DNA from: Lachancea kluyveri NRRL Y-12651
Lineage: Eukaryota > Ascomycota > Saccharomycetes > Saccharomycetales > Saccharomycetaceae
Reading direction: 5' to 3'
Length of the DNA: 64,000 nt
Assembly: GCA_000149225.2 (NCBI GenBank)
Contig: CM000690.1
Location: 310,001-374,000, forward strand
Position numbers and translations under genes: made by a program. The notes beneath the pieces were generated by a model. That model was not told where the DNA came from and ran no database searches. It worked only from the letters and a program-made list of their open reading frames with translations. Position 1 is the first letter of the stretch, and every line of letters starts with the position of its first letter. Below are positions 38,321 through 48,242 of this stretch, piece by piece.

Positions 38321-38755
38321 ATTGCTTGTGAATTCTTGTACAGTAAGGTATTTCCTCTTTCTGAGAATTCAATCTTTGTTGGCTATGATATATATATATA
38401 TATATGTATATGTATTGATACAAGTGCTATATCGGCGGCTAAAGCCCCTGGAGAACTGAAGATACTCTTGATCGTTTTTAACGCAAAAAATAAGCAAACC
38501 GAATACCAGCACGTGACTTTAGGTTTGGTTGACACGCGTTAGCATTTTTTCACGTTAGAAAAACACGCGCTCAGAATTTTCTCATTTGGCAAAGGTCTTG
38601 AACACTCGAAACAAAGTGACAAGGGCTCAAACTAATGGTAGAGGCTTGACTTAGTGTAAAGGTAAATGGCTTACTCACAGGGGGATCTCATATCGGATAG
38701 CTGACTAAGGGAAAGAAAACATAGGATTGTAATGCCAGAGAGTTTTAACTTGTCT

Positions 38756-38790
<35 letters not shown>

Positions 38791-40190
38791 CTTTACACAT
38801 ACAACCCAGGTTTCCATCGAATCTTCGGAGCTGCATATCATTGGGTTGCCAAATCCTAACCAATCGATCTACTTTGTTTGTCAACGCTCTTATAGGAAGC
38901 TACTTATTACCTGAGAGTAGCAACATGTTGTCCACTTGGTTGATTTGGTATATGTCCACCCAGACCTCACAGTACGCATGTCCACCCTTGGTATAAGTAT
39001 TACCGTGCCATCTGGAGATTGATGTGTCGTTACATTTAGTTATGAGTCGAGTAAGAGCGGATGCTTGGTGTGGAAGGATTGCTCAATGTGTTGCGATTTT
39101 ACGAAACAAGATGAAAGGGAACTTCTCCGGATTTGGGCTGAGCTTGCAAAAAGATTCTTTTCTCTACAAGAAATGGTATCTATGAGATGCGTAGCCTATG
39201 GTTAATCCAGCCGAGACCTTCTACTCTTCTTGCTGTCTAAAGTCTGTCTTTTTGTTTTTTCGTACTGGCTTTCTAAATCCAATGCGCGCATTTCAACCAC
39301 ATTTTCTTTCTGATCCTTCACATGACAGAGTTCCAAAATCATCCGGTTTCCAGGTGGCTACAGTATTCGACGACACAAATTATCCTCTGTTTTTTTAGTG
39401 TTCTTTTTCAGAGAAATTGTTAGTTTCACTAGTATGAAGCAAAGCATGAAATGAGAGAAAAAAAAAAGTCATTTAATGAAATGCTCTCTCATAAGATCGA
39501 TGGCCCTGGCGAAAGAAAATAAAAAAAAAAAGATAAAAGTCGTTTTCAAACAAAGCTAAGAAGAGATTTAGGTGACGAAGGGATTTGTTCGTTGTGGACT
39601 TTTCAAGAACGCATACAACAAATCAACACTTTATCGTTGGTTTCGCAATCCCAACTCGATTCGTGTGTCCTTATGCCCTCTTTGGGTGTTTCAATCCAGG
39701 ACTTGCGACCACGCACTGTCCTGCCGTGTTTTTATCCTTTCCGTGACTGAAAATCTATCTCCTCCTGAGCCTTACACGTTTGCATTTTAGTGTTTTTTTG
39801 AGTGCTATCATTAGCCCTAAATATAATTTTTGGAATCTTTTATCCTTTGGTTTTCCTTCCGTGGGAAAAGGGATATTCTTTCGTACTTTTCGCAGGCAAG
39901 TAATCTTGGAACCTGCTAAAATTTATAGACATACAGCTACTCCTTGTATAAAAACTACATAACACTACTAACGTGAGTTTGTATTCATATCTTTTCTTTT
40001 TGAAACAAAAAAAAGATAGTTCACCTCTTTCATCTATCCTTTGGTCAAGATATGTGGACAACTCGCTATTGAAAAACAAGTAAAAAATGCACGGCGCCAT
40101 TTCAAACTATTACAGTTTGGAGGTACTGAGCGGATAAACACGGGCAAAAAAAGCGAAACTTAAAGGCTCAGGGCAGAGCTTTACCAACTG
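38321..40190. other. Long HED1-FEX intergenic region
   Basis: This 1.9-kb gap is the longest gene-free stretch without a mobile-element copy. It holds a TA-repeat at about 38388-38412, the URS1 site, a 28-base T run (38763-38790), three TGTCCAC repeats near 38930-38983, and A-rich tracts near 39460 and 39520. Short open frames in it have no ATG context or protein features that persuade me. An unannotated RNA gene is possible but I see none. Confidence 0.35.
38432..38440 (+). promoter_or_regulatory. URS1 element (Ume6 site) upstream of HED1
   Basis: TCGGCGGCT is the core of URS1, bound by Ume6, which represses early meiotic genes in vegetative cells and activates them with Ime1. It is 112 bases upstream of the HED1 ATG on the minus strand. 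Confidence 0.8.
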
Positions 40191-41192
40191 ATGAAACATC
40201 TTTCAGTATCTCAACTTTACCTGATCTTATGCTTCATCACCTGCACTATCTTGGGTTCCTACACCAGATTGGCGATCACTAAACTCTCCGACTATGGGCA
40301 AGCCTTCATCCAACCTTCTACAGTGCTATGGTCAAACTGCGTCGCATCTCTTTCTATGGGTCTTATTCAAGGGCTAAATGAATATGAAGTTTTTTCTCAA
40401 ACCATGTTTGTTAGTCTAACTACCGGGTACAGCGGTACTGTCTCTTCCTTCTCTTCTTTTATAATGGAAATGTTTTTGCATTCTGCCAATTTGACAGAAA
40501 TTGCTTTGAAAGGAGAAAAGTTTCCTAATAGAGCATACGGGATCATGGAATTTCTTTCTGTGTTGATTATTCATCTCTTTGTTTCTATGACCAGCTTGTT
40601 GTTCGGTATGAGAGTTGCAAGAGAATTCGATGCCGTCTTGGGTATCAAGGATAAGGAAACACAACCATGCAACGAAAGGGTACGAAAATTCATGTACGGC
40701 CTACAAGTTATAAGCATATCACTTTCCATACCGTTGGTTGTTGTTCATGTCGTACTGGCATCTGTGTACGACAATTACTCAAGGGAATGGACTTTATCAG
40801 CGATTTTTGGCATAGTCGGGTCACTTCTAAGGTACTTTCTTGCACGTTTGTACAATTCGAAGAACAAAAATTTTCCTTGGGGAACATTCCTTGCCAATTT
40901 CGTTGCTACGTTGATGTTCGCCGTGTTGGTAATTGTTCAAAGAGGGAAAAAGAACTCTAAATCCATGATAGTAACCTCCGCTAATACTTCTAGGATTTTA
41001 GTAGCATTAACCAATGGATTTTGTGGTGGCCTTAGCACCATAAGCACATTCATCTACGAAGGATATAAACTACCTTTTAGGCACATGATGAAGTATTATA
41101 CGATCACAATTGCATCTTGTTATATTATCTGTGTCGTAGTTTTAGGATCTTATGCATGGACGAGGGGCCTAGGCGTTGCCCTCTATACGTAG
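40191..41192 (+). CDS. FEX1: Fluoride exporter, FEX family (fused CrcB domains)
   Basis: This 333-residue membrane protein is a fungal Fex/CrcB fluoride channel that expels toxic fluoride across the plasma membrane. Two CrcB-like halves are visible. The first has GSYTRLAI, STVLWSNCVASLSMG and FVSLTTGYSGTVSSFSSF; the second has GSLLRYFLARL, GTFLANFVATLMFAVL and TNGFCGGLSTISTFIYE. The paired Asn and the TGxxG/S-T-S-TF motifs line the pore. S. cerevisiae has two identical copies at subtelomeres (YOR390W, YPL279C; about 375 residues). Here the gene is internal, between HED1 and PDX3. Confidence 0.95.
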   Translation: MKHLSVSQLYLILCFITCTILGSYTRLAITKLSDYGQAFIQPSTVLWSNCVASLSMGLIQGLNEYEVFSQTMFVSLTTGYSGTVSSFSSFIMEMFLHSANLTEIALKGEKFPNRAYGIMEFLSVLIIHLFVSMTSLLFGMRVAREFDAVLGIKDKETQPCNERVRKFMYGLQVISISLSIPLVVVHVVLASVYDNYSREWTLSAIFGIVGSLLRYFLARLYNSKNKNFPWGTFLANFVATLMFAVLVIVQRGKKNSKSMIVTSANTSRILVALTNGFCGGLSTISTFIYEGYKLPFRHMMKYYTITIASCYIICVVVLGSYAWTRGLGVALYT

Positions 41193-42035
41193 CATGGCTA
41201 CCAAGCTATTTAAAATTATTACATAACGACACAGGCTGGGCTGTATCGTGATTACTATAGGGCATTAGCAACAAGTTTTAAGTTGTTTTCAAACATAGCA
41301 TTTAAACAGAATTTTTTTGAATCCCGACTGATGTATCTTGCCACTGGTTCTGCAGTTATTTAGAGGTATACATTTGTTACCTTCCCTTACTAACATGCCA
41401 ATTGGAGGAGGCAGATACCTTCTCGACACTTATAATTGCTACTTTTACCATCACTAGATATTTTATCTCTTAAACCCTCTCGAAAGCAGGTGCTTTTTTT
41501 TTGTTGTTGTTGCTGTTGTCGTTGTCGTTTCTTTCCTTTTGGCAATTGAGCTTTGAAACAGTTTTCAAGATCTACGATACTTTTAAGAGTGTATTATGAA
41601 TGTTACTCTTGCTGCTTGAGGGGACGAGTAACCACATCACGGGTTATATCGTCTATCATGCCAAACAAGAGATAACGTCCTGTTATAATTCTTTAACAGT
41701 TTCTTGGTGTGATTGTCCTGATCTTGACCCATTCAATTTAGTTTACAAATGTTGGCTGCGAAGAGGTTTTTTTTTTATATAAAACTTGTACACAGGTGTT
41801 GATCTAATCAAATATGAGATCGCACTTACATCGAAGTTTACAGGGAGAGGCTTCGTAACACTTTTAATGGATATGACTACTGCCTTTGTTAATTAATAAG
41901 AGACGGCCTGAGGATAGTTGGTTGCATTTCCCTCCATATACGTTTTCACGGTGATGATTGATTTTACAGCCAGGTGACATCTTATGACTCTTAGATACGT
42001 TGAACCACAGATCACTTATTTCTTAACAACAAATA
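41193..42035. other. FEX-PDX3 intergenic region
   Basis: An 840-base spacer that holds a T/G run with TTG repeats at about 41490-41528 and the PDX3 promoter. No RNA gene or repeat recognised. Confidence 0.3.
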
Positions 42036-42809
42036 ATGACAGCTGGAAAGACTACTCAGCAAATGCCAGAAGCCACTAAAAACCCTATCATCTGTATGTT
42101 TGAAGCTTTGTTTATGGTGGACGTATCATTTTTCCTTTACTAACCTATCACGTTATATGTAGTTGCCCCAGAAACTTACCAATATGATAAGTTCTCACTA
42201 GATGTGTCTCAAGTCGAAAAAGACCCAATCGTCCAATTTGCTAAATGGTTCGATGAGGCAAAGAAAGATCCATCTGAAGCTATACCAGAAGCGATTAACT
42301 TCTCCACTGCTGAGCTACCAAGTGGCAGGGTTTCTTCTAGAATTTTATTGTTCAAAGAGTTGGATGACCGTGGTTTTACCATCTATTCCAATTGGGGTAC
42401 CTCTAAAAAGGGGCATGATGTTAAAACCAATCCTCATGCAGCGATCACCTTTTTCTGGAAAAACTTGCAGAGACAAGTAAGAATTGAGGGCACCGTAGAG
42501 TTTGTAAACAGGGAAACTTCCGAACGTTATTTCAAGACCAGACCTCGTGGTTCCAAAATTGGTGCTTGGTCTTCTCCCCAGTCCACAGTAATTGGGGACA
42601 GGAGCGAGCTGGACCAACGTGTTGTCGAGAGCGAAGCCAAATTTGAAGGTGCTGAAGATGTTCCTTGTCCTGAATTTTGGGGTGGACTAAGGGTCATTCC
42701 ATTGGAAATTGAGTTTTGGCAAGGTAGATTAAGTCGTCTACATGACCGTATCGTCTACAAAAGAAAATCAGCAAATGATCCATGGGAAATCTTTAGAATT
42801 GCCCCATGA
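42036..42809 (+). CDS. PDX3: Pyridoxamine/pyridoxine 5'-phosphate oxidase, two exons
   Basis: Joined exons 42036-42093 and 42163-42809 give 234 residues. The enzyme is an FMN oxidase that makes pyridoxal phosphate. The spliced N-terminus reads MTAGKTTQQMPEATKNPIIFAPETYQYDKFS, matching the PIIFAPETYQYDKF block of S. cerevisiae Pdx3 (228 residues) across the junction; this proves the splice. Without splicing, the frame from 42204 has no ATG start. Family blocks: SGRVSSRILLFKELDDRGFTIYSNW, RQVRIEGTVEFVNRETSERYFKTRPRGSKIGAW, and WQGRLSRLHDRIVYKR near the end, which binds FMN. S. cerevisiae PDX3 has no intron. Confidence 0.96.
42094..42162 (+). other. PDX3 spliceosomal intron
   Basis: A 69-nt intron with donor GTATGT, branch site TACTAAC at 42138-42144, and acceptor TATATGTAG. 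The codon for Phe is split T/TT. The consensus is complete and the frame is restored only by its removal. The +4 donor base is T. Confidence 0.95.
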
Positions 42810-42896
42810 AGTACTAAACGAAACTTTTTCTTCCGTTCTTGCGTTATGAGACATCTTTATTTAAACACAAATTTAGACTAGATCTTTCCCTTTTTA

Positions 42897-44681
42897 TTAA
42901 ATTGAATGTAACACGTTTTGAACTCTACACCAAATGCTTTGATTGCACATTTTCATTTCTAGCGAAAATGATGATAGCGAAACTCTTAAAAACTCTCTCT
43001 CTCTTCTTGACAGCGCTTGTCTTGTGATGTGATGGATATAGGCAAATACCAACAAAAACATGTTCTTAATAAACGGCAGTTTTTTCTCCTTACTATTGAA
43101 GATGTGTTGAAAAATATGATACATCGATCGGCTAATCGTGATGCTGATTCGAAATGATGGACTATGGGAAGTGGTCAACAAGTTTAAACAGAGCCCAAGG
43201 TAGAGTATCACCATGTTCGTGATATGAGTCTCTTCAGTTTGGTGAAATACCACCACAGAGTTGTTGATATACGATAACGAAGAATGTAATAGGGCTACCG
43301 ACTTTGCATCCGTAAGTCTTGAGAGGATGCATTTTTCGTTAGTTAGCTTAATTAGCGATTTGATTACGTGTGCATTATTAGGGTACCTATTCACAACTTC
43401 TAAAAGGCGACTCAGTATTTTAGTGTACGCATCCAAATTTTCCATTCGAAATATAGGCAATAGGCATTTTTCTACTAGTGAGCTTAGGATCTCTAGCGTT
43501 TCTGGGTTGTCTTCATATTCTTGAAGTAAATCTGCAAGTCTTAATAGTACATTTTTCGAAATCTCAGTTGTGGTTGTTAGCTTTTTCTCCAACAATCTCA
43601 AAGCATAGTACAATCCAGGTTTTCCACTAGTTTTTTTTAAAAAGTCTTGATAATTCATTTGAGTAAATCGTGTTCCCTTGATTTTTTGTTTTACACTATA
43701 CTGCCGTGTCAAAGGTAAGATAAAGTTTTCTATGCCAATTGTTCTCCAGAGCACATCATTGACATCAACCGGAATAGTACATGCAATAAAACCTTGCAAT
43801 AGCGATAGTGTCTGGTCTTCACAATCTGTTTTATTAAAACACCACTTCCATACATCCTTGTGGTGATATTTGATGATATATGCGCATAAGCCATCGTTAG
43901 TTATCATGCTCAAAGCCAAATTCAATAGCCTGGAAACTATATCATGCACTTTTAAGGGCCTTTCGCTGTTCATGATAAACTCTATATCGTCTTGATATTT
44001 CAAGTTTTCACCCATTGTCCTCAATTGGTTAAAGTGATATGTTGTGGCGTCATCCTCTCTTTTGACATCGTTATTTATGGATGGGAGTTCTGATTCTGGA
44101 TCAGAATCCAATTCGTCTGCTTGAGATTCTCGAAATAAAATGGTCCTTGTTCTACCGTATGTTTTTTGACTGCCTTGACGCTCTTCTTCAAAGCCGTCCA
44201 CATATTGTTCATTTAATTTCTCTTTTGTTGCTTCTTCTGGATCTTTTAATGATAGCAAAATACCATTTACACTATCTATGGTTTTTTGGAAGTCATCAGT
44301 GATCTTACTGACAATGGTATTTTCTTCAGATGTGGCAGGATTATGCTTTATATAATTTGTCTTTCTCTTCTTTTTCTTTGGTTTATCTAGAAAATCTAGC
44401 ATCTCTAAGGCAGTGCTTTCTCGTTTAGAATCATGGAGCTCTTCAGATGTAGTATCTACTACTTCAATACTGTTTTCGTGATCGAATTGGGCCTTGCTGA
44501 TAGCCAACTGACGCATAGCTTGTCCCGCAGTGATAACTTTGGTCGTATCATCACTCGCTAAGCAGTCATTTAAATAGCCTTCATCCTCGCTTCTATCACT
44601 TTCATCGCTAAGTTCAACAGCCGAACTATCGAACGATTTTATGATTCTTCTATATCTACTGTATTTCCCGTAAACCTTCAT
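42897..44681 (-). CDS. RAD61: Rad61/Wpl1, WAPL-type cohesin release factor
   Basis: This 594-residue protein matches Rad61 (Wpl1), which opens the cohesin ring with Pds5. It has an acidic, disordered N-terminal half with a basic KPKKKKRKTNYIKH near residue 105, and a helical WAPL domain in the C-terminal half, starting near NLKYQDDIEFIMNSERPL (about residue 228). The region IVLYLGLCLNL near 520 is also shared. The start is the ATG at 44681 (MKVYGKYSR); the frame upstream of it has no ATG. It sits in its YDR014W position. Its 5' end faces PSF1. Confidence 0.93.
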   Translation of the reverse strand: MKVYGKYSRYRRIIKSFDSSAVELSDESDRSEDEGYLNDCLASDDTTKVITAGQAMRQLAISKAQFDHENSIEVVDTTSEELHDSKRESTALEMLDFLDKPKKKKRKTNYIKHNPATSEENTIVSKITDDFQKTIDSVNGILLSLKDPEEATKEKLNEQYVDGFEEERQGSQKTYGRTRTILFRESQADELDSDPESELPSINNDVKREDDATTYHFNQLRTMGENLKYQDDIEFIMNSERPLKVHDIVSRLLNLALSMITNDGLCAYIIKYHHKDVWKWCFNKTDCEDQTLSLLQGFIACTIPVDVNDVLWRTIGIENFILPLTRQYSVKQKIKGTRFTQMNYQDFLKKTSGKPGLYYALRLLEKKLTTTTEISKNVLLRLADLLQEYEDNPETLEILSSLVEKCLLPIFRMENLDAYTKILSRLLEVVNRYPNNAHVIKSLIKLTNEKCILSRLTDAKSVALLHSSLSYINNSVVVFHQTEETHITNMVILYLGLCLNLLTTSHSPSFRISITISRSMYHIFQHIFNSKEKKLPFIKNMFLLVFAYIHHITRQALSRREREFLRVSLSSFSLEMKMCNQSIWCRVQNVLHSI

Positions 44682-44803
44682 GCTTTTCACCGTTGTTGAT
44701 GTTCTCTATTACGTGTGTTTCCTACCGCCTGTTAACGCGCCTTTAAAAAGTTGGAAGTTTTCTTGCATCTTGGCAATACCAGAAGAAGTAGCATAACATA
44801 TAA

Positions 44804-45433
44804 ATGTATGGTGATCTAGCCAATAAGCTTGTTTTGGAGGCGAAAAGAACCCAGCAACTAAGTAGCAACATTAGTTCGGGAACCAATGGTCATTTACCGA
44901 TGTATCAGGAGGACCTGATACGTAACGTATTAAAAGAAATTTCACAATTAAAGAAAAATGCAGAATTTTTGAAAGAGCAGCAGATGATACAGGGATATGA
45001 CGATAAGATTACGAAATGTCAGTATTTTGTTACTTTGCTCTGCATGGAAAGGAACAAGAGATGCTTGCTTGCTTACCAGAAACTGAGAAGTGACATGCTA
45101 GAGGGGATGGCGTGGAACAACAATGGCATGGACTTACTTTCATCTTTTAACAGTGTTCAAGACAGCGGGAATTTGTCACACCAAGAGCAAGAATACCTTC
45201 AAGAGTATTCCCAGCTGATCACTGAAATGAAAAGTGGCGATTTCACTGATATAGATCTTTCAGGCAGCTTAACACCACCCAGCGATGTGTTTGTTGACGT
45301 AAGAGTGTTAAAAGATGGAGGAGAGATTCAAACAGAGTACGGTGTCTTTAACTTGATCAAAGACTCTCAGTTTTTTGTTAGACAATCCGATGTCGAGAGG
45401 CTAATCCAACAAGGATACTTACAAAAGCTATAA
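44804..45433 (+). CDS. PSF1: Psf1, GINS complex subunit
   Basis: This 209-residue protein matches Psf1 (208 in S. cerevisiae) of the GINS tetramer, which joins Cdc45 and Mcm2-7 in the replicative helicase. MYGDLANKLVLEAKRTQQL is the conserved N-terminus, followed by CMERNKRCLLAYQKLR near 85-100. The C-terminal B-domain has VFVDVRVLKDGGEIQTEYGVFNLIKDSQFFVRQSDVERLIQQGYL. It is divergent from RAD61 here but in tandem with it in S. cerevisiae. Its stop overlaps the following gene on the opposite strand by 6 bases. Confidence 0.97.
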   Translation: MYGDLANKLVLEAKRTQQLSSNISSGTNGHLPMYQEDLIRNVLKEISQLKKNAEFLKEQQMIQGYDDKITKCQYFVTLLCMERNKRCLLAYQKLRSDMLEGMAWNNNGMDLLSSFNSVQDSGNLSHQEQEYLQEYSQLITEMKSGDFTDIDLSGSLTPPSDVFVDVRVLKDGGEIQTEYGVFNLIKDSQFFVRQSDVERLIQQGYLQKL

Positions 45434-46627
45434 AATTGTTTTAAGGAAGCCGTGAAAGCTCTGAAACAGTTGATAATCGTTGCCTTTAATCCACCTTAAA
45501 TGCCAACCAGAATCCTTTGGATACAGGAAAAATTCATGCACCGTTCCAATTTTTGTTGGTTTAAAGCGTTGGCGCCTGAATTTACGTGACCAAACGTCAC
45601 CGTGATTCACAGTAATGTACAACTTGTCGTCGTCTGCAAGACATTCAACCATTTTTGCAGATTTTGCTGCAATTTCCTTTTCCACTTCAAAAATTGGCTT
45701 CATAACCAATCTTTGCAGAACATATGTAGTAGTTGGAAACTTTTGTAATTTGTTTAACTTTCTGTTGATGTTTAGAGTGTCCAGCTTCAGGTGTTGGAAG
45801 TTCCAACAGATTATCCATCTAGTGGTGTCTCCAACTTTGAATTCGTAAACGTAGTAATCCGTTGCTGCAGATTTTTGGAGGAACTGTACGATCGGGTTCA
45901 AAGAGGAGAATTTGGAAACCAGAGAAGTGAACCAGCACATGTTTCGATAAGCTGACAGTTCTGTGCTATCATTTATCATTTTACAGATAAAAATTTCCTC
46001 GCCGCCTTCCGTTACAAGTTCATTTGAAGTACCTTGCAAACGAACTACGTGTTTGGAACCGAAATCACGTTTTCTGTTACTGCCAATGTCTTCTACAGAG
46101 GAATAGAATGGCGGGTTGCAGACTGTGATCAAAATACTACCGGGGACGGGATCTTTTGTAAGCGGCGCAATAACACTGTCTGCGGAATTCACGTGTGTCA
46201 AGGTGATTCTGTCACGTAAATTATTGTCATGTATCACTTTCGAAGCATTGTCCAGTGAGTCTTGATCAATGTCAGAAGCAATGACCTTTGCAGTTTCATT
46301 CAAGTACGTTGCTAGCAGCGCATATATTGCGTAAGCACCTGTACCGACGTCTAGAAAGGTCACCTCAGAGCTTGAGTTCGAAAAAAGAAGGGGCTCCAGA
46401 ATGTCTTGTCGCACAAAGTTCACATATGCATATCTACTAGGGACTCTAGGAAATAGATTCTTAGTAGAAACAAGCGTTTCATCGATCTTTAACCCAAAGT
46501 AATGCTGTAGAATACAACGATTCAGAAGAGCAATAGCCTCATTATCACGAAATTGATATCTATTGCTCTCCCAGTACTTTTCCAAGCAGCTATACTTGCC
46601 GACTAATAGTTGGTAATCGACTTCCAT
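45428..46627 (-). CDS. METTL16-type RNA N6-adenosine methyltransferase
   Basis: This 399-residue protein is a METTL16-family methyltransferase; human METTL16 and fission-yeast Mtl16 put m6A on U6 snRNA. Family signs in order are RVPSRYAYVNFVRQDIL (about 62-78), the SAM-binding FLDVGTGAYAIYALLA (about 90-105), the acidic end of the next strand ASDIDQDSL, the catalytic NPPF in VCNPPFYSS, then TSNELVTEGGEEIFICKMINDS with the conserved EGGE, and DTTRWIICWNF. S. cerevisiae lacks this gene. All catalytic landmarks are present, so it looks functional. The long C-terminal VCR domains of the vertebrate protein are absent, as usual in fungi. It ends 6 bases into the PSF1 gene. Confidence 0.9.
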   Translation of the reverse strand: MEVDYQLLVGKYSCLEKYWESNRYQFRDNEAIALLNRCILQHYFGLKIDETLVSTKNLFPRVPSRYAYVNFVRQDILEPLLFSNSSSEVTFLDVGTGAYAIYALLATYLNETAKVIASDIDQDSLDNASKVIHDNNLRDRITLTHVNSADSVIAPLTKDPVPGSILITVCNPPFYSSVEDIGSNRKRDFGSKHVVRLQGTSNELVTEGGEEIFICKMINDSTELSAYRNMCWFTSLVSKFSSLNPIVQFLQKSAATDYYVYEFKVGDTTRWIICWNFQHLKLDTLNINRKLNKLQKFPTTTYVLQRLVMKPIFEVEKEIAAKSAKMVECLADDDKLYITVNHGDVWSRKFRRQRFKPTKIGTVHEFFLYPKDSGWHLRWIKGNDYQLFQSFHGFLKTIL

Positions 46628-47195
46628 AGAGGTTAACCAAGCTGCTGGTATAACAGGTATTCTTGATCAGAAAGAGAAAAGTTGAATCTTCGTAAAAGCT
46701 ACCTCTTGTAGATATGCGGTCTTGTTCGCCACCGCTTAGTTCTTCATCATACTGCTATACAGTAGGGACAAATATGAAGGGTGTTGCATTTTGAACTCAA
46801 ATAAAATGGCACTGTGCAATATTATACACTACCAAACAAAAACAAATAGACACACACGTGATATATTATATAACCAAGGCATTCCACGATTTGTGTGGGA
46901 CTTGCTCGACCAGTCGAAAGCTTAAAGTATAAGAACTTCACCCAGATTAATCTTCACAGCGCTTTAACAAGCATAAACTGCTTACTCTCCTGTTCATTTT
47001 AGTCTATCCGTAGCACAACCATGTCACATGGGGGAGTGAGTTTCTTCTTTTTTCTTTTTTCGGCCTTCCATCTTTTTTTCTTTTTTTTTTCATTTCTGCA
47101 AAATTTTCCCAGGGCGATGAGGTCCTCATAAAGACAGGCTATTTTGATCAACAACGTTCCATAACAAAGTTCAGTCTACAGTCAACCTAACCAGA
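46628..47195. promoter_or_regulatory. Divergent promoter between the METTL16-type gene and HMT1
   Basis: This 570-base region contains CACGTG at about 46855-46860, TATA-like elements near 46860-46872, and an ATG frame (from 47016 on) upstream of HMT1 that may lie in its leader. T/C-rich tracts lie at about 47044-47097. Confidence 0.35.
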
Positions 47196-48242
47196 ATGAG
47201 TAAGACTACTACTGAAGATTCTGCTACTGATAAGCAAAAACTAAACCAATACGAACAACATTATTTTAGTTCGTATGACCATTACGGTATTCACGAAGAA
47301 ATGTTGCAAGATACCGTTCGTACATTATCCTACCGTAATGCAATTGTCCAAAATAAGGACATGTTCAAGGACAAAATTGTGTTGGATGTCGGATGTGGTA
47401 CTGGTATCTTGTCCATGTTTGCTGCCAAAAATGGTGCAAAGCATGTCATCGGTGTTGACATGTCCAGCGTTATCGAAATGGCCAAACAAATTGTTGAGTT
47501 GAATGGATTGTCTGACAAAATTACCTTGTTGCGTGGTAAGGTGGAAGACGTCGAATTACCATACCCTAAAGTTGACATTATTATTTCTGAATGGATGGGT
47601 TACTTTTTGTTGTATGAATCCATGTTGGATACTGTCCTATACGCTCGTGATCGTTATCTTGTTGAGGGCGGTTTGATCTTCCCAGATAAGTGTTCTATTC
47701 ATATTGCAGGTTTAGAAGACTCTCAATATAAAGGCGAAAAGATAAATTACTGGCAGGATGTTTATGGGTTCGATTACTCTCCCTTTATGCCATTGGTCAT
47801 GAGGGAGCCATTAGTTGACACTGTTGATCATACCGCAGTTAATACTACTAGACACAAACTGATTGAGTTTGATTTGAACACCGTGACCATTCCAGACTTG
47901 GCGTTCTCTAAAAACTTCAAGGTTGAAGCCAAGAGACAAGATTTCATCAATGGTTTGATCTCTTGGTTCGATATCGAATTTCCTGCACCAAAGGGCGAGA
48001 AGCCAGTCACCTTTTCCACAGGTGCCCATGCTCCATACACGCATTGGAAGCAGACCGTGTTTTATTTGGAAGACGACTTGGAAGCCGAAACTGGCGATGT
48101 CTTGGAAGGTAGGTTGACTTGTATTCCAAACAAGGCTAACAACAGAGATTTGGACATTAAGATTAAATACACGTTCAAGGCCAAGGGTGCAGATGCCAAG
48201 GAAAGATCCAAACATAATGAAAACACATACTTGATGCATTGA
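47196..48242 (+). CDS. HMT1: Hmt1, protein arginine N-methyltransferase 1
   Basis: This 348-residue enzyme has the same length as S. cerevisiae Hmt1, the main type I arginine methyltransferase acting on RNA-binding proteins. Motif I is VLDVGCGTG near residue 65; the double-E loop SEWMGYFLLYESML near 130 supplies the catalytic Glu pair; the THW loop is in YTHWKQ near 292. YDHYGIHEEMLQDTVRTLSY near 28-47 is the substrate-side helix. It occupies the YBR034C position. Confidence 0.98.
   Translation: MSKTTTEDSATDKQKLNQYEQHYFSSYDHYGIHEEMLQDTVRTLSYRNAIVQNKDMFKDKIVLDVGCGTGILSMFAAKNGAKHVIGVDMSSVIEMAKQIVELNGLSDKITLLRGKVEDVELPYPKVDIIISEWMGYFLLYESMLDTVLYARDRYLVEGGLIFPDKCSIHIAGLEDSQYKGEKINYWQDVYGFDYSPFMPLVMREPLVDTVDHTAVNTTRHKLIEFDLNTVTIPDLAFSKNFKVEAKRQDFINGLISWFDIEFPAPKGEKPVTFSTGAHAPYTHWKQTVFYLEDDLEAETGDVLEGRLTCIPNKANNRDLDIKIKYTFKAKGADAKERSKHNENTYLMH

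Noticed and set aside
39198-39962. Several short frames in the HED1-FEX gap
   Set aside because: Hydrophobic, biased products without a family, no codon bias, and poor start contexts.
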